In this document: positions 8,636 through 17,567 of the stretch, piece by piece
How the letters are laid out: every line of letters starts with the position of its first letter
Numbering within the stretch: position 1 is the stretch's first letter
Origin: an uncultured Eubacteriales bacterium
Lineage (GTDB): Bacteria > Bacillota > Clostridia > Oscillospirales > CAG-272
Direction of reading: 5' to 3'
DNA: 36,010 nt
Assembly: GCA_900542425.1 (NCBI GenBank)
Contig: UQNQ01000016.1
Location: 1-36,010, forward strand
Notes under the pieces: generated by a model
Seen by the model: the letters and a program-made list of their open reading frames with translations, nothing else
What the model was told of the DNA's origin: nothing
Databases searched by the model: none
Translations under genes and position numbers: made by a program

Positions 8636-9511
8636 ATGGCGAAAAAATTAAGAACACGAAATCATAAAGTTGTCCTTACCCGATCCAAGGGAGGCGACGC
8701 CGGGATCGCGGTATTCTTAACGATATTCGGACTTTTTATGTTTCTTCCGATGTATTACGCGATCATTCAATCCTTGAAGCCGCTTGATGAGCTATGGAAT
8801 TATCCTCCGAAGTTCTATGTGGTAAATCCAACGTTTTCCAATTATTCGGATATGTTTCAAAGTATGACATCCTCGTGGGTACCGTTCTCGCGTTATATTT
8901 TCAACACGGTGTTTATTTCCGTTGTCGGTACGTTCGGAAACCTTGTCTTTGGTTCACTCGCCGCATATGCAGTGTCTAAAATTAAATTCCCCGGCAGAAG
9001 TATTTTATTTGCGGGAGTTAAATATTCGCTGATGTTTACGGCGACGGTTACCAGCATTGTAAACTTTTTGACTATGAGCAAGCTTGGCTTGGTCGATACC
9101 TATTGGGCGATTATTATTCCTGCATGGGGTGCGACGCTCGGAATGTTCTTGATGCGTCAGTTCATGGTGGAAGGCGTTGCCGATACGATTTTGGAATCGG
9201 CAAGACTGGACGGCTCCAGCGAGCTTCGAACATATTGGACGATTGCGATGCCGATGGTAAAACCTGCGTGGCTGACACTGATTGTGTATTCTTTCAAGGA
9301 TTTGTGGAATACAGGTGCGTCGACATACATTCAGAGTGAGCAGCTGAAAACTTTTAACTATGCAATTTCTCAAATCGTTTCCGGCGGTATTGCACGTGCC
9401 GGCATCGGAGCGGCAGCTGCCATTGTCATGCTGATTGTTCCTGTTGCTGTATTTGTTATCAGCCAGAGCCGTATTATTGAAACGATGTCTACTTCTGGTA
9501 TGAAAGATTAA
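8636..9511 (+). CDS. Carbohydrate ABC transporter permease, MalG/UgpE type (pair 1)
   Basis: Partner permease of 291 residues. It starts at ATG 8636, one base after the preceding stop, behind AAGGTGGG; the longer in-frame opening at 8600 lies inside the upstream gene. After a basic N-terminus (AKKLRTRNHKVVLTRSKGG) there are six predicted helices. The EAA loop reads ILESARLDGSSELRTYWTIAMP near residue 185. The long extracytoplasmic segment between helices 1 and 2 (SLKPLDELWNYPPKFYVVNPTFSNY) is typical of MalG/UgpE/LacG proteins. It should pair with the product of 7672-8634 and accept substrate from the binding protein encoded at 4631. Confidence 0.92.
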   Translation: MAKKLRTRNHKVVLTRSKGGDAGIAVFLTIFGLFMFLPMYYAIIQSLKPLDELWNYPPKFYVVNPTFSNYSDMFQSMTSSWVPFSRYIFNTVFISVVGTFGNLVFGSLAAYAVSKIKFPGRSILFAGVKYSLMFTATVTSIVNFLTMSKLGLVDTYWAIIIPAWGATLGMFLMRQFMVEGVADTILESARLDGSSELRTYWTIAMPMVKPAWLTLIVYSFKDLWNTGASTYIQSEQLKTFNYAISQIVSGGIARAGIGAAAAIVMLIVPVAVFVISQSRIIETMSTSGMKD

Positions 9512-9530
9512 AGAGGGGAGGATAGTATTG

Positions 9531-11684
9531 ATGAAAAAAACATCAAAAATAGTTGCTGTAATCGTCTGCTTTATCCTCCTTGCAGGAGCAGGATTGCAGA
9601 TGTCTGCAGCTTCAGCGCCATATGTAACGTACACGTATTCTATAAGCGGAGAAACTTTAATTTCACCGCACGCTTATACGCCAAGCACTGCTATTACGTC
9701 TTATGACATGAATTTGCAGACTGCACTGAACAGTCCGAAGGATATTTTTGTGGATGATAACAATACCATTTATATTTCCGATTCTGGAAATAACCGTGTA
9801 ATTGTTTGTAATTCCGATTTTGTCTATCAATTTGAAATCAGCACCTTTATCAATGAAAATGGTGTTCATGACTCACTTTCTGATCCTCGCGGATTGTTTG
9901 TGACAGAGGATACGATTTATGTTTGCGACTGGCAGAATTCACGTATTGTTCTGTTCGATTTGGAAGGAAATTTCAAAGATATTGTTGAGGCTCCGACAGC
10001 AGACGTTATGGGTTCTGATACGGTTTTCCGTCCGTCTGCTATAGCGGTCAACTCTTCCGGTATGATGTATATCGTATCTTCTACGACATACAGCGGTATT
10101 ATCGCACTCAATCCGGATGGCTCATTCCAAAGCTTCCTTGGCGCACAGCAAACTCAGGTTTCTCTTGCTGTCAGAATCCGTCGTCTTCTTTTCCCAAATG
10201 TTGTGACGGAATCCTATATTTCTACTCCGTATCAAAATCTGACAATAGATGATGAAGGATTGATTTGGGCAACTATTATCTTCGACGATGAGGAAGCCAA
10301 AAAGCTGGAGCAGGCAATTATGAGCAACGCGACGAACAGTATTTATGCTCCGATTAAACAGCTGAACCCTCGCGGCGACGATATTATGGTTAGAAATGGC
10401 TTTTTCATGCCTGCCGGTGAACGTAATTTCGATTCTATCGAAACTCCTGAGAGCAGTGCTTACGGAAAAGTAACAGGACCATCTGAGCTTGTAGATATTG
10501 CGATGGGCCCAAACGGCATGTGGTCTGTTTTGGATTCCAAGAGATCTAAAATTTATACCTATGACAGCGAAGGCAATCTTCTTTTTGCGTTCGGCGATCA
10601 AGGTAAACAGCTTGGTAACCTTTCTTCTCCGGTTGCCATCACGTATTGCGGAAGCGACATTTATGTATTAGACAGCACAATGAATTCTATCACCATCTTC
10701 AAAAGAACAGATTATGGTGATGTCATTGACCAGGCATTGTATCATAACAGCATTCGAGAATACTCGACAGCTTATGATGACTGGCAGGATATTTTAAGAA
10801 GAAATATCAACTTCGACGCCGCTTATGTCGGAATCGGCAAGAACCTTTATCGGCAAGGCGAGTACGAAGAGGCAATGAGCTATTATAAAATGGCGTATGA
10901 TACCACGAATTATTCCGAAGCATTTAAAGGTTATCGGAAAGAAATGGTGGAAAAATATATTCTTTTGATCATCGTCATTGTCGTTGCAGTTTTGATTCTT
11001 TTGTCGAAGTTCTTTAAATATGTGAGAAAAAAGAATAAAGCAGGAGAAACAAAAACAGGGAAGCGGACGATATGGGAAGAGTTTTTATACGGTTTCCATG
11101 TGATCGTGCATCCTTTTGACGGCTTCTGGGATCTGAAACATGAAAAGCGTGGATCAGTCCGAGGTGCGTTGTGTGTTCTTCTCTTTACTTTCCTTTCCGT
11201 CACATACCAAATGATTGGGTCGTCTTATTTGTTCGGCGGAGGCTATAATGTTTATTGGCTGTTCCCGCTTGCGACAGTACTTGGTCCTTTCTTCCTTTGG
11301 TGTGCCGCTAACTGGTGTTTGACTACACTCTTTGACGGCGAAGGTAGCTTCCGAGATATTTTTATTGCAACTTCCTATGCGCTTCTTCCGATTCCTTTGA
11401 TTGGAATTCCGACGACGATCTTCACAAACTTTTTGTCGTTGTCAGAAGCTGAGTTCATTACGTTGTTCCTCACAATTTCCTATATCTGGACTGGAGCGCT
11501 GATTTTCTTTGGTTCTATGACGACACATGGATATTCCATGGGACGTAATATCATTATCACGTTCTTTACCATTATCGGAATGATATTTATTCTGTTTATT
11601 CTTCTTTTGTTTACAAACCTGATTCAGCGAATGCTTTCGTTTGTGACAGAACTGATGACAGAAATATCTTACCGAGCACAATAA
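9531..11684 (+). CDS. Membrane protein with beta-propeller (NHL-like) ectodomain, TPR and YIP1 domain
   Basis: A 717-residue protein. Residues 1-29 are a signal sequence ending SAASA. Residues ~60-400 show NHL/propeller blades such as PKDIFVDDNNTIYISDSGNNRV, PRGLFVTEDTIYVCDWQNSRI and PVAITYCGSDIYVLDSTMNSI. Residues ~410-465 contain TPR-like helices (NFDAAYVGIGKNLYRQGEYEEAMSYYKMAY). A membrane helix at about 475-495 leads into a YIP1-like region of about five helices (~510-700). The beginning of that region has FHVIVHPFDGFWDLKHEKRGS, a usual YIP1 entry. ATG 9531 fits AGGGGAGG upstream; a TTG one codon earlier is the alternative. The position between permease pair 1 and the DUF5696 gene implies a role in the same uptake or surface-processing machine, for example sensing or scaffolding. 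The function is unknown. Confidence 0.75.
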   Translation: MKKTSKIVAVIVCFILLAGAGLQMSAASAPYVTYTYSISGETLISPHAYTPSTAITSYDMNLQTALNSPKDIFVDDNNTIYISDSGNNRVIVCNSDFVYQFEISTFINENGVHDSLSDPRGLFVTEDTIYVCDWQNSRIVLFDLEGNFKDIVEAPTADVMGSDTVFRPSAIAVNSSGMMYIVSSTTYSGIIALNPDGSFQSFLGAQQTQVSLAVRIRRLLFPNVVTESYISTPYQNLTIDDEGLIWATIIFDDEEAKKLEQAIMSNATNSIYAPIKQLNPRGDDIMVRNGFFMPAGERNFDSIETPESSAYGKVTGPSELVDIAMGPNGMWSVLDSKRSKIYTYDSEGNLLFAFGDQGKQLGNLSSPVAITYCGSDIYVLDSTMNSITIFKRTDYGDVIDQALYHNSIREYSTAYDDWQDILRRNINFDAAYVGIGKNLYRQGEYEEAMSYYKMAYDTTNYSEAFKGYRKEMVEKYILLIIVIVVAVLILLSKFFKYVRKKNKAGETKTGKRTIWEEFLYGFHVIVHPFDGFWDLKHEKRGSVRGALCVLLFTFLSVTYQMIGSSYLFGGGYNVYWLFPLATVLGPFFLWCAANWCLTTLFDGEGSFRDIFIATSYALLPIPLIGIPTTIFTNFLSLSEAEFITLFLTISYIWTGALIFFGSMTTHGYSMGRNIIITFFTIIGMIFILFILLLFTNLIQRMLSFVTELMTEISYRAQ

Positions 11685-11698
11685 ACAGGAGGTAAATG

Positions 11699-14600
11699 AT
11701 GAAAAAATTCAGAATAATTTCAGCGGTTCTGGCAATTCTTCTTGCTTTGTCTGCTGTGAGCCTGCCTGTTTTTGCCGATGATACCACCACGACTATAGAT
11801 ATAAGCACTTATCCTACTACTGAGTATTTATCTCAAAAGGCAAAAGTAGACACGATGACTCTTATGTATGAGGATCCGGATGCCGGCTATGCCATGTATG
11901 TGGATAAACAGTCTGGTGAATTTGCTTTGCAAAATCTGAAGACAGGAGAATACTTGTTTTCTAATCCGTATGATATCGGAGTCAATACGGAATCCTCTTC
12001 ATCAAGCAGTGGAGACAATGATGCAATCCGGCAAGCGTTGCTCTCGCAGATTATCCTGCAGTATCAAGACACGTCTACCAATGCGTCTGCAACACTAAAA
12101 AGCTTTACGGATGCGGCGTTGGCAGGAGGACAGATTGTCTTTAAGAATATTTCCGGCGGTATACGTGTTGAATATGCACTTGGAACCGTTGATACCAAAA
12201 GATTGATTCCTCAATGGATTGAAAAATCCAGATTTGAAACACAAATTCTTGCTGTGTTGGATACGCATGTCTCCGAGTTTTCATCGGAAGAAATGCAGCT
12301 TTATACAGCATTGAAGAATGCAACTTCCGCGACCAGCACACCGTATGCTCTTGTCGGGCCTGCTGCTTCCGGCGCTGTATATGATCCGCAGTCGACTCCT
12401 CAGCCTGAAAAACCGGAAACCTACAAATATCTGGTTGATAATTCAGGCGCTCAGATGTATGTTCTTCAGGGTGTTGGTGAGAGAATGAAGAAAAACATCG
12501 AACAGCTTATCAGAAAATATTGTCCAGACTATACCTATGATAAGTTGGAAGAGGACCATGAGATAACAGGTTACGAAGGCGATGAAAAAGAACCGCCGCT
12601 TTTCAGACTTGCGATTGAATATACCATTGACGAAACAGGTTTAACGGCGAGCATTCCCGCGAAGAGTATCCGTTACAATGAAACAAACTACGTTCTCGAA
12701 TCGATTGTTTTGTTGCCGTATTTGGGCTGTACCACACTCAAAACAACCGGAGAAGAAACGGCTGCCGAAGGCGCTGTTTCAAGAACCGGAGGATATATCT
12801 TTATTCCGGATGGAAGCGGCACACTTCTTTCCTATTATAATGATGACGGCTCAATCAAGAGCGGAATTCAGGGCGGTTCCATGTATGGCTTTGACTATGC
12901 CTACGAATCCTTGGAAGCTACAAACGTGAATGCGGAAACTTTCCGTATCCCTGTGTTTGGATTGACAGAATATTATGACGTCACAAAAAGTGTGTCAAGA
13001 GGGGATTATCGGCCAGCTGTCGGAAATAAGATTGTTACGGAATCTTATAAGCGCGGATTTGTTGCCATTATTGAAGAAGGCGATGCATTTGCTTCTATTC
13101 GTGCAAACCTTAGACAGACGGGATGGGCTGGCGCTTCCGGAACAACAGAATACAGCACGGTATTTGCGTTGTTTACTGTTAAGCAAACAGACTCCGTAAA
13201 CGTTGGAACCTCTATTGGTGGAACAAGTTCTTCCATGTCGACCACAAGCGATACAAAATATACAGGGAATTATAAAATTCACTATATTATGCTTTGTGAT
13301 CCTACACTAGCAGAGGAAAACGGAGTGAAGTCCTATGATCCTTCCTATGTGGGAATGGCGGATGCATACCGCGATTATTTGATTCGAAACGGAGCGATTG
13401 ATGAGATTGTTTCCTCTGAGGTTGAAAGTTCGCTCCCGCTTTATATTCATTCCTTTGGTGCGTTGAATGCACAGGATACGTTCCTTTCTTTCCCGATTAC
13501 GGTGAACAAGCCGCTTACGACATTTGACGATGTTATTACGATGAGTGAAGAATTAAAGGACGCCGGCATTACCAATGTCAACTTTATTTTGGAAGGCTTC
13601 GCAAATGGTAATATGTCCAAACCATATTATCCGTCTTATGTGAAATGGTCATCGGTTGTCGGCGGGGAAAAGGGTCTCGAAAGGCTTTTAGCGTATGCCG
13701 AAGAAAATGGCATCGGAGTCTATCCTGAATTTGATTTCGCAAATATCGCATATAAAAAGACGTTTTCCGGATTTTCATTCAGTAAGCATGCTACCCAAGC
13801 AATGAGCGGAAGATATACAACAAAAAGGGAATATGATCCTGTATATCAAGTGATGTATAAAGGAGGAATGAAAAACGTAGTTTCCTCCGGCGCTTATATG
13901 ACATTGTTTGAAAAATTCGCAGAAGATTACGACAAATATGATATCGGAGCGATTTCTGCGATGACACTCGGTACGGATTTGAGTTCGGATTTTAATGAAG
14001 ATAATCCGCTTACGAGAGAGGATTCCAAGGTCAATACACAGCTTCTCCTGCAAGCTATGAAGGAAAAATACGGTAATGTATTGGTTTCCGGCGGAAACGC
14101 ATATTCATTGCCTTATGCGACAGATGTTGTAGATATTCCTTTGGATAACAGCCGCTATCAGATTTCCTCTTATTCTATTCCGTTTATTGGAATGGTGTTG
14201 CATGGATATATGAATTATACCGGCAATGTCATCAATACGGAAGGTGACGTCAATTATGAGGTTTTAAAATCACTGGAAAACGGTGCGGCACTTTACTTCC
14301 TGCTTTCTTATCAGAATACGATGGAAATTAAAAATTCGTATGAGATGAGTTTGCCGGATAACTATTCGGTTTCATTCCAGACATGGAAAGATGATGTTAT
14401 CAAGTATTATAATATGCTCAATGACGCTGTGAAGGATCTTCAGACAGCGACCATTACGAATCATAGCTTTGTTACAGCTTATCGTTTTGACAGCGAAGAA
14501 TCAAACTTCCTGTTCACGCAGTATAATGCTACGCTGAAAGCGTATGAGGACGCAAAACAGGCATATTATGACGTTATGGATGAGGTCGACCAGCTTCGCT

Positions 14601-15232
14601 TTAACTCTCAAGAGACAGAAGCAAATCTGCTGATATACGGAAATCCTAGTGATCCGGATGATCCGATTAATGACCGTTGTGAAGTTACTCTCCGAAATGT
14701 TTACAATGTTGCCACTGAACGGTATAATCTTGCCAAAGCATTTACTCAGAAGTATACAGCCGATAATGTTGTTTCTGTCACATACACAACGGATGACGGA
14801 AAAGACACAGTATTCTTCATTAATTACAATAGCTATGATGTAGCAATTGAATATGAAGGTGGTTTGTTTATCCTTGCTGCGGAGTCGTTTATCAACGCAG
14901 AAGATATTGAGTATTCCAGCGTGAGCAGTCTCACCTATGAAGTTGTCAGCGCTTATCAGCCGACTGCTGGTCAGCTCAGCAATTATCAGACAGCGCAGAA
15001 GAATTACAACGATGCAGTATTGACAGGAGATGCTCAACAGATTACTCGTGCGAAAAATGCGCTTGACAGAGCAATTTCCGCCATTACAAAAACAACCGAA
15101 TATGTTGTGAAGATGACAAGTACTGACGGTACAGTCGGATATTTCAACTATACGACATCAGATGTTCTGATTCAGGTTTCAGAGAACAATTATATAACGG
15201 TTGCTTCTCAGTCCTATCAAATCGTCGAATGA
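11699..15232 (+). CDS. Giant secreted DUF5696-type protein, glycoside-hydrolase-like core
   Basis: A 1177-residue secreted protein with signal peptide (~1-27, ending PVFADD). It resembles what I recall as DUF5696 proteins, encoded beside sugar permeases and YIP1 proteins in Paenibacillus and Clostridia. Residues ~35-560 look beta-rich (GGYIFIPDGSGTLLSYYNDDGSI). Residues ~579-820 alternate strands and helices like a TIM barrel: ITNVNFILEGFANG, YAEENGIGVYPEFDFANI, YDIGAISAMTLGTDLSSDFNEDN, ATDVVDIPLDNSRYQISSYS. Acidic residues at the strand ends are candidate catalytic groups; this is an inference. Helical, coiled-coil-like segments follow at about 890-1000, then two copies of a ~45-residue beta unit (about 1023-1068 and 1132-1177). 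AGGAGG lies six bases before ATG 11699; ATG 11696 is also possible. A secreted glycosidase or glycan-binding scaffold is likely; the substrate is unknown. Confidence 0.7.
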   Translation: MKKFRIISAVLAILLALSAVSLPVFADDTTTTIDISTYPTTEYLSQKAKVDTMTLMYEDPDAGYAMYVDKQSGEFALQNLKTGEYLFSNPYDIGVNTESSSSSSGDNDAIRQALLSQIILQYQDTSTNASATLKSFTDAALAGGQIVFKNISGGIRVEYALGTVDTKRLIPQWIEKSRFETQILAVLDTHVSEFSSEEMQLYTALKNATSATSTPYALVGPAASGAVYDPQSTPQPEKPETYKYLVDNSGAQMYVLQGVGERMKKNIEQLIRKYCPDYTYDKLEEDHEITGYEGDEKEPPLFRLAIEYTIDETGLTASIPAKSIRYNETNYVLESIVLLPYLGCTTLKTTGEETAAEGAVSRTGGYIFIPDGSGTLLSYYNDDGSIKSGIQGGSMYGFDYAYESLEATNVNAETFRIPVFGLTEYYDVTKSVSRGDYRPAVGNKIVTESYKRGFVAIIEEGDAFASIRANLRQTGWAGASGTTEYSTVFALFTVKQTDSVNVGTSIGGTSSSMSTTSDTKYTGNYKIHYIMLCDPTLAEENGVKSYDPSYVGMADAYRDYLIRNGAIDEIVSSEVESSLPLYIHSFGALNAQDTFLSFPITVNKPLTTFDDVITMSEELKDAGITNVNFILEGFANGNMSKPYYPSYVKWSSVVGGEKGLERLLAYAEENGIGVYPEFDFANIAYKKTFSGFSFSKHATQAMSGRYTTKREYDPVYQVMYKGGMKNVVSSGAYMTLFEKFAEDYDKYDIGAISAMTLGTDLSSDFNEDNPLTREDSKVNTQLLLQAMKEKYGNVLVSGGNAYSLPYATDVVDIPLDNSRYQISSYSIPFIGMVLHGYMNYTGNVINTEGDVNYEVLKSLENGAALYFLLSYQNTMEIKNSYEMSLPDNYSVSFQTWKDDVIKYYNMLNDAVKDLQTATITNHSFVTAYRFDSEESNFLFTQYNATLKAYEDAKQAYYDVMDEVDQLRFNSQETEANLLIYGNPSDPDDPINDRCEVTLRNVYNVATERYNLAKAFTQKYTADNVVSVTYTTDDGKDTVFFINYNSYDVAIEYEGGLFILAAESFINAEDIEYSSVSSLTYEVVSAYQPTAGQLSNYQTAQKNYNDAVLTGDAQQITRAKNALDRAISAITKTTEYVVKMTSTDGTVGYFNYTTSDVLIQVSENNYITVASQSYQIVE

Positions 15233-15248
15233 AAGGAGAGGTGAAAAA

Positions 15249-16259
15249 ATGACCAATGAAATAAAAATGAAAAAAACAGCATTGTCTCCAGCAAAAAAGA
15301 AACATCGGGGTGCCTCTCTGAATGAGAAAAAAGCAAGAATGGGATGGGTTTTTATCCTTCCGTTTGTTCTCGGTATTGTTTTTCTCTATGCGGGCGTTAT
15401 TTATGAATCTTTCATTTATAGCTTTGCTCAGTATAATACCATTCCTGCTATTCGCGGCGGCGGTTATACGTTGACATGGGTCGGATTCGATAATTTCGCT
15501 GACCAGCTGATCAATACAACAGTCGATGAGGAAGGAAAAACATTCATTGAGATGATGTTCACGAGTTTTGCTTCACAGGTTTTCGACATTGTTATCATTA
15601 TCATGTTTTCGCTTTTCATCGCAGTTCTGCTCAATCAGAAAATGGTCGGACGTACAGCGTTCCGTGCGATCTTCTTCATTCCTGTTGTTGTAAGTGCTGG
15701 TATTATTGCGAAAATTGACAGTACCGCAAGTGCTATTATGGATTCTATGGCGAGTATGGATGGAATCGACCTCGGCGAGGTAAACGGAGGCATGAATTCG
15801 CTTGTCAACATGATGGATTTTCAGCTGATGTTTGAAAATCTGGGAATATCCGGTGGCTTTGTAGATGTGATAGCAAACCTTGTGAGTAATATTTATGATA
15901 TTGTCAGCCGTTCCGGTGTTCAGATGCTGATATTCCTTGCAGGGTTGCAGTCGATTTCGCCGTCAATTTATGAATCGTGTCAAATGGAGGGCGCTACCGG
16001 ATGGGAGACGTTCTGGAAAATTACATTTCCCATGATAAGCCCGATGATTCTGGCAAACTCCATTTATACAGTTATCGACTCCTTTACTGCGGAATCCAAT
16101 GAGGTGATGCAGGCAATTCTTGAGATTTCCCCCAATGGCGTGCCGAATGGACAACAATCGGCAGCAGCTTGGACTTATTTTACAATCGTAATTCTAACAC
16201 TTGTGATTATTGGGTTGATATGCAAGAAATTTGTTTTCTATCAACGCCGAAATGACTGA
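15249..16259 (+). CDS. Sugar ABC transporter permease, MalF/UgpA type (pair 2), with enlarged loop
   Basis: A 336-residue permease starting at ATG 15249 behind AAAGGAGAGG; the preceding gene ends 16 bases upstream. The first helix (MGWVFILPFVLGIVFLYAGVI) follows a basic 36-residue cytosolic segment. The EAA loop is IYESCQMEGATGWETFWKITFP near residue 240. Between the third and fourth predicted helices is an unusually long polar, Met/Gly-rich segment (from about AKIDSTASAIMDSMASMDGI to NLVSNIYDIVSRSG, roughly 60 residues), which ordinary MalF-type proteins of this size class lack at that place. It may contact the DUF5696 or propeller protein. It pairs with the product of 16279-17337. Confidence 0.88.
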   Translation: MTNEIKMKKTALSPAKKKHRGASLNEKKARMGWVFILPFVLGIVFLYAGVIYESFIYSFAQYNTIPAIRGGGYTLTWVGFDNFADQLINTTVDEEGKTFIEMMFTSFASQVFDIVIIIMFSLFIAVLLNQKMVGRTAFRAIFFIPVVVSAGIIAKIDSTASAIMDSMASMDGIDLGEVNGGMNSLVNMMDFQLMFENLGISGGFVDVIANLVSNIYDIVSRSGVQMLIFLAGLQSISPSIYESCQMEGATGWETFWKITFPMISPMILANSIYTVIDSFTAESNEVMQAILEISPNGVPNGQQSAAAWTYFTIVILTLVIIGLICKKFVFYQRRND

Positions 16260-16278
16260 GAAAGGAGGGAAAGACATT

Positions 16279-17337
16279 ATGAATAACAATGAAAGCGCAC
16301 CGCGCATATTAAAGGAATCCAAAAACAAGATTCGGGTCGAGTTTGAGCGGACTTCCCGTAAAGAAAGACTAAAAGCCAAATATCTGAATAAAAACTTTTA
16401 TAAGAGGATTTTGGTTGTTATCTTCCGTCTCGTTCTTCTTATTGGTATTTCCTATATTATTCTGTTTCCGTTTTTCTCTAAAATCTCAGCATCCTTTATG
16501 AGTCCGGTAGACTTTATTCAAAGCGATGTTAAGCTGATTCCGAAATATCCAACACTGAATACCTATAAATATTTGATTATTGAAAATCAATATTTTAAAG
16601 CAATGCTCAACACCTTTATCTTGTCATTCAGCTGTGCGATATTGCAGACCTTTATTTGTGCGTTTATCGGATACGGCTTTGCAAAATTCAAGTTTAAGGG
16701 ACGCAATTTCATGTTTGCTCTTGTTATGCTGACAATGATTGTTCCTCATCAGATTTTGCAGTCATCTTTTGTCCAGAAATTTATTTATTTTGATTTCTTT
16801 GGGCTTTTCAAGGCAACAGGACTTTATTCGGCACTTGGATGGACGCAGGGAATTTATAATACCTATGTTCCGTTGATTTTATTATCATTGACAGGTCTTG
16901 CTTTTAAAAACGGACTCTTCATCCTGATTATGCGTCAGTTTTATCGTGGCGTTCCGGATGAGTTGGAAGAATCGTCTTATGTGGACGGATATGGGGTATT
17001 TAAAACCTTCTTCCATATCATTCTGCCGCTTTCGGTACCCATGCTGATTACGGTATTTATCCTTTCTTTCTCATGGCAATGGACAGATATTTTCTATATC
17101 AATTCGTTTATGCCTTCCTCTGAAAATTTGTTCCTTACAAGCAACAACTTTTGGGCTGTTATGCCGGAGACTTTGGATCTTTTGAAAGATCAAGCCGGTG
17201 CAAATTATCAAACCTTTGAGATCGCCGTTAAAAATACTGCTGGATTGCTGGTTATTTTGCCTCTTATCATCATGTATATTTTCTGTCAGAGATATTTGAT
17301 CCAAGGCATTGAGCATTCCGGTTTTGGTGGAACCTAA
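16279..17337 (+). CDS. Carbohydrate ABC transporter permease, MalG/UgpE type (pair 2)
   Basis: A 352-residue permease starting at ATG 16279 behind AAAGGAGGG. It has a long charged cytosolic N-terminus (about 50 residues, rich in Lys/Arg), then six predicted helices. The EAA-type loop is DELEESSYVDGYGVFKTFFH near residue 235, with E-E-S-S replacing the classic E-A-A but with the D-G of the family present. The segment SPVDFIQSDVKLIPKYPTLNTY between helices 1 and 2 is typical of MalG-like proteins. It is the last gene of the seven-gene locus, and a strong terminator follows 12 bases after the stop. It should form a heterodimer with the product of 15249-16259, giving a second translocation channel served by the same or another binding protein. 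Confidence 0.9.
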   Translation: MNNNESAPRILKESKNKIRVEFERTSRKERLKAKYLNKNFYKRILVVIFRLVLLIGISYIILFPFFSKISASFMSPVDFIQSDVKLIPKYPTLNTYKYLIIENQYFKAMLNTFILSFSCAILQTFICAFIGYGFAKFKFKGRNFMFALVMLTMIVPHQILQSSFVQKFIYFDFFGLFKATGLYSALGWTQGIYNTYVPLILLSLTGLAFKNGLFILIMRQFYRGVPDELEESSYVDGYGVFKTFFHIILPLSVPMLITVFILSFSWQWTDIFYINSFMPSSENLFLTSNNFWAVMPETLDLLKDQAGANYQTFEIAVKNTAGLLVILPLIIMYIFCQRYLIQGIEHSGFGGT

Positions 17338-17349
17338 TCCACTATCACG

Positions 17350-17393
17350 AAAAATCAGAAAGGACTTCCTTTGGGAAGTCCTTTCTGATTTTT
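17350..17393 (+). terminator. Strong terminator at the end of the sugar locus
   Basis: A 20-base perfect stem, 17350-17369 with 17374-17393, around a 4-base loop. It has an A-run at its left foot and a T-run at its right, so it could work on both strands; on plus it closes the seven-gene locus. Confidence 0.9.
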
Positions 17394-17567
17394 ATTATAT
17401 AAAAAACGATCTTCTTAACAAGTGGTTTCAAAGAGACCATCGCAGATGAACAGAGAGAGAGAATAGAAGTAAAATATTGATTTTGTTATGTATGATGGTT
17501 GTAACTTGAAACTATAAGGAAATATAATGCAGAGATGTTGCTTTTTAACTGAAAGCTTGGGTTTTTA

